From contig OX419346.1 in the NCBI GenBank assembly GCA_948470475.1, forward strand, positions 1,841,231-1,905,230: a DNA stretch of 64,000 nucleotides. Direction: 5' to 3'. The translations under genes were made by a program, and so were the position numbers. The notes below the pieces were generated by a model. That model searched no databases. It saw nothing but the letters and a program-made list of their open reading frames with translations, and was not told the origin of the DNA. Numbering within the stretch: position 1 is the first letter of the stretch; each line of letters opens with the position of its first letter. Positions 23,607 to 33,212 of the stretch are shown in pieces. Source of the DNA: Galaxea fascicularis. Taxonomy: Eukaryota > Cnidaria > Anthozoa > Scleractinia > Euphylliidae.

Positions 23607-25124
23607 ATGGACTGCCACCAGTTTAAATCAGTTGTTGCACTGGTGGACTCTCTTGTGCGTTCTACGGATGTTGGGTCACATTCACTGATTTCCAGCAAGA
23701 CGCCCTTGGACTTTTCCATCTGTAGTATCCTGGATCTAGAAACTGATGTTACGCAGTCTTCACCAAGTATCGGTAAGTCCTTGCTGACGACTTTTCAAAG
23801 CCTAATTGTATGATTTTATACCCACTACACTTTCGCCCGCACTTTTGATCTGCTCCAAGCAGCTGAGGTCCTCTATCTTGAACATTTGTTTTGTGTGCAT
23901 TAAAGCCATTTCAAGGTGTTCAACACCCTACCTTTCTGTGTTTATTGCATCTTGTCAGTTTTTGTGCTCATAAATCGCAGGCCTCTGCTCGAATGTTGTT
24001 TTTCACTTGATTTGTGCACAGAGAACTGATTCACAAGACGATTAATTATCCCTATGTCTTCACGCTTTTAGACAAATAGAGAAGCTAATGTAGGTTTGTT
24101 TGTCTTCTCGCAGAGTGCCACAGTGTTACCAGCAAATCGTTGTCGCCTTACACCAACTGCGCAAGCCCTCATCCAAGCCGCAGAGCAACCAGCCCACAAC
24201 TGACTCCTTATTCTGATACCGAAAGTCCCAGGAGCGATTGTAGCAACGAATCCGATCAAGTATCGACTTTTTCTGAACAGCTGCCGAAGAAGAAACGACA
24301 GCGCACGACCTTCTCGTCTAGTGAAGTGATAGAGCTTGAAAGAGCGTTTGAACGGCAGTCATATTTGATAGCTGGTGATGCAGAGTTGCTGGCACAGAGA
24401 ATCGGAATCACGGTCAAACGTGTCAAGGTAAGTTAAAATGGAATTTAAGTTCTATAACATCAGAACGTTTGTAAATGTTAATCGGTTTAGTATTTAGTTT
24501 TGGGTTTGTCATTCTGAGTACAGTGCAAAACAATGAGAGCATGAGATTGAAAACAAACAAAAGTGCAGATGAATCTAATGATTTGATTCAAAGTTCATTG
24601 TGTTCATCATCAAGTGAACTTAGTGTCTGTTAATTATATTCTCTCCTTACTTATGATACATGATCAATGATACATGATTAAGAGACTCGATCGTTACGGC
24701 TGTCACTAATAATCTTTTTTCCTTATTTTTTCAGTACTGGTTTCAGAACCGACGAGCAAAATCAAGAAGACTTGAAAGAAAGTTCTCATCCGTCTGTGAG
24801 ACGAGCCCGTCAAACCAGTTTGAACTTCCTGTCAACACAGTAACCCACCCAAGAAAACTGACGTTTGTGAGCAGGTCCCATTCAGACCACTGGAAAGAAG
24901 CTGAATGCATGTCCCATCCGCTGGTGGATCAAAGCTCAGAAGATCAGCAATACAGCAGACCAGTTACGCCAGCCGGTCGTCAGCCGTCAAACAAGTTCAA
25001 TCTGTTTAGAGGTAGCCAGTCCTTTCCATTCCCCGCGTTCCACCCGGACCAGTTCACGATCAGAGCTACTGAGCCCGCAAGACTAAAGTACAACCATGGT
25101 GTCCGCAAATTCCAGCCTTACTAA
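23607..25124 (+). CDS. PRD-type homeobox gene 1 of tandem pair (eh1 motif)
   Basis: 289 aa from exons 23607-23772, 24114-24427 and 24735-25124. Residues 36-42 are FSICSIL, an engrailed-homology-1 motif that recruits Groucho/TLE co-repressors. Homeodomain about 115-174, with R5, L16, F20, W48, F49, Q50, N51 and R53 (YWFQNRRAKSRR). An intron falls exactly between homeodomain codons 46 and 47, a position typical of paired-class genes. The Ser/Thr/Pro-rich segment before it may be regulatory. The C-terminal 39 residues (FRGSQSFPF, HPDQFTIR, EPARL, FQPY) are shared with the neighbour. It is likely a DNA-binding repressor. Orthology group not assigned; no paired domain. Confidence 0.88.
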
Positions 25125-25323
25125 ATGAAAGCCATGTCGACATAAACATAATAAGATATTCTGAAACATAACAAAGTAAAAGGTTGAAAGTTGAAAGTCC
25201 TATTCAGTTAAATGATCGTTGTAATAAGATTTCAAATTTAATAACTTTCCAGTATGAAACCAAGGGAGACATTCGTTTGTTGATTTTAAAACAATTATAC
25301 ATTACAAAGTTGTCATTTTTGTA

Positions 25324-25329
25324 AATAAA
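25324..25329 (+). terminator. Polyadenylation signal of homeobox gene 1
   Basis: AATAAA 200 bp after the stop codon, the first canonical signal downstream. Confidence 0.55.
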
Positions 25330-25507
25330 ATAGAATTAAATTGAGAGCGGTCGTACTCGTTTCTTTCCTGTTGTAATTGGGTTAGAATCCCGCAGCGGGA
25401 AAATTCATCTTGTAACTTGTTAAGTAGGCCGGAATAATCGGAAAGGGGTACCGGTACACCTAGACTGAGATGGTTGAAAAAGTTGCAGACGACGAAATTA
25501 CATTAAG

Positions 25508-25660
25508 TTTACGACGTAAACTTCAATTGGCTTTACGTGCGTAAATAAAATAGAGACGATATATGAAAGCTCACACGTTTTACGTTTACCCGCGATCTTC
25601 AATATATCGTTTCTATTTTATTTACGCACGTAAAGCCAGTTAAAGTTTACGTCCATACGT
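25508..25660. repeat. Foldback element with 36-bp arms
   Basis: Arms 25529-25564 and 25602-25637 are inverted copies at 35 of 36 positions (GGCTTTACGTGCGTAAAT...); outer arms continue with AGTTTACG. The symmetrical structure suggests a small MITE. Confidence 0.65.
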
Positions 25661-25666
25661 ACGTAA

Positions 25667-26143
25667 GGCCAAGTAAAAAAAAAACAAACATGTTTTTCGT
25701 CCCCGCCCGCTTCATTTTTTAGTGTCGCCTCTCTTTTTTAATTATTTTTTATGAGCAACGTTGTTATGAGCAAAAACCAACAGGCGTCACTTTTACCTTG
25801 TACTTAGTTCTCCTCTGTCTCATACAAAGAAAACAAGGAAGGTGTTCTTACAAATATGTGTAAAGCCCATTGCTGCTGTGTACACACCAAAATAATGTAA
25901 ATTTTCACTGTTAACCCTATGTGTGTATCAAAATTAAACAAACTTGTGTTAAATCAATATCTGATGTTTCGTTTTGTTAATATTTGACCTAAGAGCTCCA
26001 ACGTATCCCTGGGGGAAGGTAATAATGTGTAAAGAAAGCATGCAATAGGAAATAATAAATAACAAAAAAAAAAAAACGCCCGCCCTCTCTCTTTTTTTCT
26101 AGAAATCCGGACGAGAAACGTGTTTTTTTTTTTTTACTTGGCC
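25667..26143. mobile_element. 477-bp PIF/Harbinger-like MITE
   Basis: Ends GGCCAAGTAAAAAAAA and complement, with further inverted similarity to GTCC, flanked by TAA at 25664-25666 and 26144-26146. No coding capacity. Confidence 0.7.
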
Positions 26144-26284
26144 TAAGAATTACGCGACAGTGGAAATCCACCGTTAAGGCTCTTGATTGATAACCTTTGG
26201 GTTTGCTTTTCTTACATACATATATACATACAGACATAAACTTTACTTTACCTCGAATTGTAGAGTAGCTTACAGGAGCTAATA

Positions 26285-26506
26285 GGGAGCTTAAGCACGC
26301 GCGTTTTAGAGACGCGAACGGCAACCGGAAGTGAGATGTTTTCCTTTTTAACTTGCCTTTACACAACTATATTTATATCGCAAAGTATCTTTTCACTATT
26401 AGAGACCCTAAGTTTAAAAGTCTGGTTGAGACCGCTATCCTGGGGGTGCGAAATATTCACTTCCGGTTGCCGTCCGCGTCTAAAAAACGCGCGTGCTTAA
26501 GCTCCC
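26285..26506. mobile_element. 222-bp MITE with TAATA duplication
   Basis: Ends GGGAGCTTAAGCACGCGCGT and complement; inverted similarity extends inward through GCAACCGGAAGTGA (about 50 bp). Flanked by TAATA at 26280-26284 and 26507-26511. Superfamily not assigned. Confidence 0.75.
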
Positions 26507-26543
26507 TAATATCTGAAGATCAGTAGCAGGTGGTCACACCCAG

Positions 26544-26640
26544 GGCTCGTTATAATTACGTACCTAGTGGTTCTTTAACGTCCCACAAAAGCAACTATGA
26601 AGAGTTGTGAGACGGGGCCTACGGTTTATCGTCCTTATTC
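26544..26640 (-). repeat. SINE body fragment
   Basis: Reverse complement of part of the SINE at 10652-11047 (shares GGTTCTTTAACGTCCCAC and TTGTGAGACGGG). Confidence 0.65.
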
Positions 26641-26941
26641 GAGAATTCAATTCAATACACGCTTTCTTAATAGTAATAGGCTGTTGAAACAATTTAGTTA
26701 GTCAAGTGAACATTAGTTACGTTTCTCTAGGCACGATCTCATGTGCTTTTAAAATACATCAAAGTCCGTAAAGCTATCATTATTACTTCCGCATGTCACC
26801 TCTTTAGCCTACTAAGTATATATACTCTACTCATGTAAAATCTTGCTTTTCTAGCTATTTGCGAATGTATGTGTATACTTTTTTATGTCCTTACCTTAAT
26901 TACTTACTTTGCTAAATTTCAGTTCAATTATACAGTAAGTT

Positions 26942-26983
26942 ACACAACCCGCCTCGATTAGCTTTGCTAAGTGCGGGTTGTGT
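26942..26983. repeat. Perfect 11-bp hairpin
   Basis: ACACAACCCGC and GCGGGTTGTGT separated by 20 nt. It lies in the gap between the two homeobox genes, near AATATAAAG. It may be the 3' end of a decayed retroelement; I cannot prove it. Confidence 0.45.
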
Positions 26984-27362
26984 ATTCCTCAATTGTATGT
27001 ATTCGAAATTGTTGAAATATAAAGACATGAAATGAAGAAACATTAAATCTGTTTTAAAGCATGTTTACTAAATGACCCTCGAGTTGGTTGTCTAGTTCGT
27101 TTGCCCTTATCGAGTAACGATCACATGACTGGGCGGTTAAGTACCACACACATACCGCAATGGCGGTAAATACAGCAATTATAGGTTCTGTAAAAAGTGT
27201 AGTAAAAGCAAAGGAAGTTTTGGTACCACCAAGAGTTGAGAAGATAAATTGGCCAACGTAAAAAGATTAAAAGACCAGCGGTTCGAGCGTTAGTCCTTTG
27301 ACAGAGCGCAGTGAAAGTAAAAAAAAGAAAAAGAGCGAATGGCGGTTAAAAAAAGAATGGCG

Positions 27363-27733
27363 GTAAAATACGTAAAGGTCTTGTTAAGCTAACAGCTTTC
27401 GCATTTGTTGTCGACGTTATTGTCGGTTATCGAAAGTGACAAAGTTCCCGCTCACTCAAGTAAAAAGAAAGAAAAAAAGTAAGTAAAATACGCTGAAAGG
27501 TCTTGTTAAGTCAACAGCTTTCGCGGGTGTGTTGTCGACAATGATCAGTTATTGTCGGTTATCGAAAGTGACAAAGTTCCCGCTCACTCAAGTAAAAAGA
27601 AAGAAAAAATGTAAGTAAATACGCAAAGATCTTGTTAAGCCAACAGCTTTCGCGGGCGTGTTGTCGACATTCTTGTCGGTTATCGAAAGTGGCAAAGTTC
27701 CCGCTCACTCAAGTAAAAAGAAACAAAAATGGT
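27363..27733 (+). repeat. Three tandem ~125-bp units upstream of homeobox gene 2
   Basis: Units start at about 27363, 27483 and 27612. Each has CTTGTTAAG, CAACAGCTTTCGC, TTGTCGAC, TTGTCGGTTATCGAAAGTG, AAAGTTCCCGCTCACTC and AAGTAAAAAGAAA in order. The units lie 0.5-0.9 kb before the homeobox gene 2 start. They could be a minisatellite or a repeated enhancer. GTTCCCGC resembles an E2F site. Confidence 0.85.
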
Positions 27734-28099
27734 AAGACAGAAGTCTTGAGCTTGACTAACAATTTCCATTTCCTTCACTTTTTCATCTATAATTCATTAC
27801 TCGATTCATCCTTATCACAGCGTTTGATCGTAGGCGATATATTTTCTGAGCTGAATTTATAACACGAGGGCTGAACTATAGTTTTTCAGCGTTATACAAT
27901 TTCCTGTTGAAAGAAAAAAAATTGACATTTATGACCTCTGCGATTTATTAGGCGCAATGGATTTCATGCGCCTATAGAAGATAGTTACCCCTGTTTTGTC
28001 AGCGGTGGGTTCAGTATTTCAAAAATCCCGCGCTAACTTGATAAGAATGCAGCCGAAATCGGTCACTACGTTTTGTAACTAATAACTGCGCATGTCAAG

Positions 28100-28217
28100 C
28101 GGCACGCGAATTCTTTTGATGTCTTTATTCCTTTCTTGTTAACGGTAACATTAATGACACGACTGCTTTGTCGGACCGCCTCTATGATGATTGATTGACA
28201 GTCGTCATAGTATAAAA
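28100..28217 (+). promoter_or_regulatory. TATA promoter of homeobox gene 2
   Basis: TATA box TATAAAA at 28211-28217, 79 bp before the start codon. It is preceded by CGGCACGCGAA (28100-28110), TGTTAAC (28137-28143) and TTTGTCGGACCGC (28167-28179), matching the blocks before homeobox gene 1 in order. Confidence 0.7.
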
Positions 28218-28295
28218 CGAGGCTTGAATTGGGAGTCTTTATTCAGTCTGTTTAGCGATCCAGAAGCAAGTTCATCAGTTTAGTTCAACCGTACG

Positions 28296-29959
28296 ATGGC
28301 TACTCGATTTACTGCAGCTCCTATGTTGGACTTATCGCCTGTTAGTAGGTCACCCAGTCCTCGTCATAGTCCACCATTCCTAGTACCAGTCCCCAGTGAG
28401 CCGTTATCCTTCTCCATCAGTAGGATCCTCGGCTTGGAAGATGACAAAAAACTGGGCCACAGCTCAACAAGTTCTGGTAAGCCTAATATTTTGATTGTGT
28501 TATTTGATATTTGATAGTTTGATTAAAGGACTTTCTACACCAATTCTAGTAACTCTGAAACAACAGAGCCGGAGCCTTCATAGATAGCAGAAAATCTAAA
28601 GTCCTACTTTTAATGAAATTCACTGCGCTAGTGTTTAGTTTTCAACGTGAAAAACAATACTCGCAAGGGGAGGGAGGGTGGGAGACGTATTTCCACTTCG
28701 CCTACATTTACGTGTTGTCACAAATTTTTATCGATAGGATATTGGTTTAAACATCTCTATGTTCGCAGAACCTTAAGTTGAAAATCTAGTTTGCTTTACT
28801 TACTAGCAAGTACAGATGTTACAGCAAGCTAACTCTTGTTGACTTTACTTTCACAGTGCCAATCGAGCCTCCAGGAAGATTTACCGAGTCGCCAAGCCTT
28901 TATTCTGACATAACAAGTTCATGCAGTGATTGTGACAGCGAGCCCGAACAAGGACCGAGTAATTCCGATCAGGAGCCGAAGAAGCGAAAACGCACGACTT
29001 TCTCGGCGAGAGAAGTGTGGGAGCTGGAACGAACTTTCAGGCGCCATCCATATCTACTCAGTCAAGATGAGGACGATCTAGTGCGGAGACTTGGAATACC
29101 GGCCAAAAGCGTAAAGGTTAGTTCAGAAGTTTGCCGCTCTGTCAAAGTATAGTATAGAGTTCGGTTACTGTTCTTCCGAAACTGTTTTTCTATTTAACAA
29201 AGAATGCGTCTTTCATCTACTGATCCCGCTGACCTATGCTTAAAGTGCCCATAACGAAAAACTTTTTATTCTTCCTACCCGCTCGCCGAAAATGCCGGAA
29301 AGATGCCGGAAATATATCTTCTCAAGATTTAACCCTAATCTTAAAATATATAGGCTTGAGCGTGACATGTTGTCATGGTGCCTCCAGTTTCTTTAATCTA
29401 CGTCAGAGTTATTGTCATTTGTGCTTATCATGAAACTTGTGACAAAACGCCGTTGCGTGGTAGGCCAGAATAATTGGAGTCGAATACGGAATACGAAAAT
29501 GCATTAAAAAAATCCGAGTAAAATGGTCCAGTTTTACTAATCCTTGCTTTTGTTATTTTTTGTTTTCAGTACTGGTTTCAAAACCGACGAGCCAAGTCAC
29601 AAAGAGCGGAAAGAAAAAAAGCTGCTGTATATCCGGCTACCATCCCGACAAACCGGTTTGGGTGGTTTGGTACGGTTCGCGTGCCTGCACAATCCCCCAT
29701 GTACCCAACCGCTGACCAATTACTGTGGTCCAGAGCTCAACGTGCTTGCTGTCCAGCGATAACAAACAGGGAAAGCCAGCCAGACCTAAAGTTGGTAAAG
29801 AGTGAAAACCGCTACCTGCAAATCAAGCCGAACCAGTTCAGAGGAACACACTCCTTTCCACCGATACCCATGTACCACCCTGACCAGTTCAAGATAAGAC
29901 ATGCTGAGCCCGCAAAACTACCGACCAGCCGTGTTTCACGAAGATACCAGCCGTACTAA
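28296..29959 (+). CDS. PRD-type homeobox gene 2 of tandem pair (eh1 motif)
   Basis: 276 aa from exons 28296-28476, 28857-29116 and 29570-29959. Residues 39-45 are FSISRIL within FSISRILGLEDDKK, close to the eh1 region of Hesx/Anf repressors, although the homeodomain does not match Hesx specially. Homeodomain about 102-161 with L16, F20, W48, F49, Q50, N51 (YWFQNRRAKSQR); intron between codons 46 and 47. Exon 3 is 390 nt, exactly as in the paralogue, and ends with the shared FRGTHSFP, HPDQFKIR, EPAKL, YQPY block. Splice phases are the same in both genes, so this is a tandem duplication. Likely a transcriptional repressor. Confidence 0.88.
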
Positions 29960-30165
29960 TGCCGTGAGATGTCGTTATTAGTTTGTATAAATATATAGGG
30001 TCCTTATATTGTGATGTAAATAGATCTGAAAAAGGTTTCCAATTACTTTTCTTTATTGTTTTAAGGCTAAGACTAGCGCTGAAAGTAATTCAAAATGGTT
30101 GTAATTTCAGAAAGAAAGGTAGAAAGTGACGAAGTTAAGTGTAAAGATCGATTCTGGCGGTTGTA

Positions 30166-30171
30166 AATAAA
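30166..30171 (+). terminator. Polyadenylation signal of homeobox gene 2
   Basis: AATAAA about 207 bp after the stop codon, at the same distance as in the paralogue. Confidence 0.55.
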
Positions 30172-30994
30172 TATCATTTCATTCATTTCAACGTTTGAAC
30201 GTCTTTGGTTCCCGTGCATATCCACCCACTTTATGTATTGTTAGATTTACCGAGATATAACAGGTGCAAGGAACCTATGCACGAACCCAAGTCTTAACAA
30301 GACTTAACGTGATAGTGTAACAATACGTTTTTATGAATTCAAATCAGATATGAACTTAACGCCAACGAAGCACATTAGCGGTTAGTTAATGTGCAGGGAC
30401 TATGCCAGGCGAACAAACTATTGTTTACCATCTACTCGAGGGGACTCTAAATATTTTAGGATAAACAGAGCAACCGATCTATCTAACCAAAAAAACTGGT
30501 GGATCAAATACAGTTAAAAGTGAGAATAATTTTTTAAATATAAGTAGATGTTAGCACCGTTTTTGATACCACCGCAACATCGAAAATTCAAAACATACTT
30601 TGGTCATTAACAATTGGTATATATTGTAAGTTTTTTTAGGAAGTGTAAACTTCCGAACAAAGTAGTTTGCTTTTGATTGACGCACAAGGCCTGTTATTGG
30701 TGATATTGTACAGTTTTCAAATAAAAACGTTTCACGCAGTTGAGCAGCTGTGCAAACACGCCCAGGAAAATGTTTACGATTTTGGTCACGGCATATAAGA
30801 TTGTCGGTAGACTTCTAAATGAGATTCTATAAGAAATTATCTTCAAGATCAAATCATTAACTCTGTCACTGCCGGGAGATCGTGTGGAGAATATCTTCCA
30901 AGGCATCAAACTCGACTGACACTGTAAGAGGGAAGATCATTTCATCAAAACAAGGCTGAGGAACGTTTAAAGGAGACACTCCAGAGTTTAAAAA
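30172..30994. other. Intergenic, homeobox gene 2 to GPCR
   Basis: AT-rich, no recognisable gene or repeat with defined ends. The GPCR promoter is presumably here. Confidence 0.4.
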
Positions 30995-31945
30995 ATGGCC
31001 GTAAATTTTACAGATATTCTTCAAGGAGATTACCTTAATCCCAACATCCCATATGAATTGTACGTTTTCGACCTCACAGTCAACGCCATTTTCTCGTTCA
31101 CAACGGTAGTGGCAAATACACTTATCATGACGGCCCTGAAGAAGATCTCGTTATTTCAAGTCCATTCTGTTTTCAAGGCGTTTCTTTTCAATCTTGCGAT
31201 AGCAGACCTGGCAGTAGGGATCTTCGTCCAACCTATGTATATCGCAACCATTGTTACAGCCATATGTGGTTACCCTGGTGCTTCACGCATTCTAGCAACG
31301 ATGTTTTACCTCGGAAACTGGTGCTTTCCAAACATTTCAGTCTCTTTTTTGACCGTAATCGCAATAGATCGTTTCCTGGCGCTGCATTTTCGCTTGCGCT
31401 ATCGAAATGTGGTGACCTTCAACAGAGTGGTCGCTGCTTTGGTCTTCCTGTGGATCTTAAAATTCGGTGAAGCTTTGATGGTGGTCTTCGATTACCGCAT
31501 CTTCAACGTTCAAACAAACGTCGGTCTGGGATTCTGCATGACTGTAATAACCTTCTGCTACTTGAAGATTTATTTAACATTGAGACACCACGACAGCACT
31601 GTACGAGGTATGAACAAGTTTCCTTCACAAACTCTACCCGAGACTTGCCGCCAAGAGGGAAATCCACGCGTGAGATCCACCACATTTAACATGTTGCGAT
31701 ATAAACGCACTGTTTATGACATGCTCTTTCTCTACGCTGCACTGATTTTTTGTTACTTGCCAGCGTTTTGTGTTTTAATTGTGATTCAAACCCGCGGAGT
31801 CGACAGAACTGCTCAAATTGCACGGTTCTTAGCAGCGACCATAATATTTGCCAACTCTTCGCTGAATCCCTTACTTTATTGTTGGAGAATACGTCCAATC
31901 AGACGAACTGTGTGGACAACATTGAGAAAAATGTGCTGCAAATGA
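30995..31945 (+). CDS. Class A (rhodopsin-like) GPCR, orphan
   Basis: Single-exon 316-aa seven-helix receptor with a good Kozak start (AAAATGG). Helices at about 26-48, 60-84, 106-128, 143-165, 175-195, 240-265, 276-297. Class A marks: LAIAD (D71) in TM2, DRF at 125-127 in place of DRY, W153 in TM4, CYLP in TM6, NPLLY (291-295) in TM7. NFT at residues 4-6 is a possible glycosylation site; CC near the C-terminus is a possible palmitoylation site. The second extracellular loop is very short and lacks an obvious disulfide cysteine, and TM5 lacks the usual proline. Similar intronless orphan receptors are numerous in corals; ligand unknown. Confidence 0.9.
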   Translation: MAVNFTDILQGDYLNPNIPYELYVFDLTVNAIFSFTTVVANTLIMTALKKISLFQVHSVFKAFLFNLAIADLAVGIFVQPMYIATIVTAICGYPGASRILATMFYLGNWCFPNISVSFLTVIAIDRFLALHFRLRYRNVVTFNRVVAALVFLWILKFGEALMVVFDYRIFNVQTNVGLGFCMTVITFCYLKIYLTLRHHDSTVRGMNKFPSQTLPETCRQEGNPRVRSTTFNMLRYKRTVYDMLFLYAALIFCYLPAFCVLIVIQTRGVDRTAQIARFLAATIIFANSSLNPLLYCWRIRPIRRTVWTTLRKMCCK

Positions 31946-32034
31946 AACACTTCCTTCGTCTATATGACTGATCCCAAGTTTCCAGCTAGCAAGGTTCTCT
32001 ACCAAATAGCAACACTTTTTTTTTAATATAAGAA

Positions 32035-32330
32035 ACTTTTTTATAAAAACGCTGAGGCTGCGATTAACCAAAATTTTAAGAACATACCTAGCCTGGGAGT
32101 CTTTATTTTGCTCATTTGTTTTTGTCGCGTTGTCAAACTGTGTTTCATTGGCTGACGCGACATCTTTTTCGCGGCATCAGAGCAAGCTGCACAAGCATTA
32201 TAGGTTTCCTGGCCACGTCCGCATTAATTTATTGAAATGCAGTACCATGAAAGTTTTCGGGCTCAAATCGCAGAAAAAAAATAAGAATGTGCAGCCTCAG
32301 CTCCAAAATTAAACGTTTTTATAAAAAAGT
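32035..32330. mobile_element. 296-bp MITE with 17-bp perfect inverted ends
   Basis: ACTTTTTTATAAAAACG at 32035-32051 and its exact complement at 32314-32330; GAGGCTG / CAGCCTC pair further inside. It lies just downstream of the GPCR. Confidence 0.75.
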
Positions 32331-33212
32331 GTGCTCCACCCCTGTGTGAGTTCCTAGTTCATCACAGGACTCCCGGCATGACTTCATAAGCACAACCGCC
32401 AGCTCTGAATGCATAGCGGTGGACCAGAAAGCTGACATTTCAGACTACAAGACGTGTTACACATTTATCCCTATGAAAGGGTGCAAGTTCTTGGCAAAGT
32501 TACGCCCAGACGTTTGTAACCGGCACCCAATAAAACACACAATTACATGAAGAGAGAAAACGTGGCCCAAACGTGCTGACCACAACAATATCACGAAGCC
32601 GTTCGCACTGTAAATAGTAGCATTTCCGTTCGCGTTCCAAAGTTCAAACCACGAAACGTTATAAAAGACTTCCTTTGTAAAGCCGAGGTAATTCGCTTCA
32701 TACGTATCGTCCTTAACATACCTACAAACCGCCAATGGAAGAGAATAGATTTGAAACGAAGCAGAAGAAACTACAGAGAAAGTTAAACAGGCAAACGGGA
32801 GTTTCACTGTTCATTCTGTTTATTTCGAATTCTAAAAATCCATTAGATTTGACCCAAGTAATAAAATATATCTTTGAAAAGAGTCCTTGTCAGGAAAACT
32901 ATTACTAAATAAAAACCAAGCAGAGATGAATGCTTAAAAATAGAGTGGAATTTAAAGAGGGTTGATCCTTTAGCGTTATTTCATCATTTTTAATATAGGG
33001 CAAGAACTGAGAAATGCTAATACGCAACCAGAAGTTTCAAGTATTATATGCTTGTTTTGAGAATCTGTGGTTTATATGACCGGGATTTCAAACTAAGCTT
33101 TCAAAAGTCACTGAGACCTAATTCAGCTTTGCATGTCGCCTCCGTTTGAAGACGAGGCTACTGGAAACGCCCCAGAGACAGATGACTAGGTTTCAGTCAC
33201 CGATCCAACTAT
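32331..33212. other. Intergenic, GPCR to DCAF1 3' end
   Basis: Holds the presumed 3' UTR of DCAF1 (minus strand; an AATAAA complement is at about 32819). A 116-codon minus-strand frame at 32457-32807 starts with GTG and shows no family likeness, so I do not call it. Confidence 0.4.

Noticed and set aside
32457..32807. 116-codon minus-strand frame with hydrophobic stretches, possibly a receptor relic
   Set aside because: It starts with GTG, has no class A motif, and no splice partners were seen.
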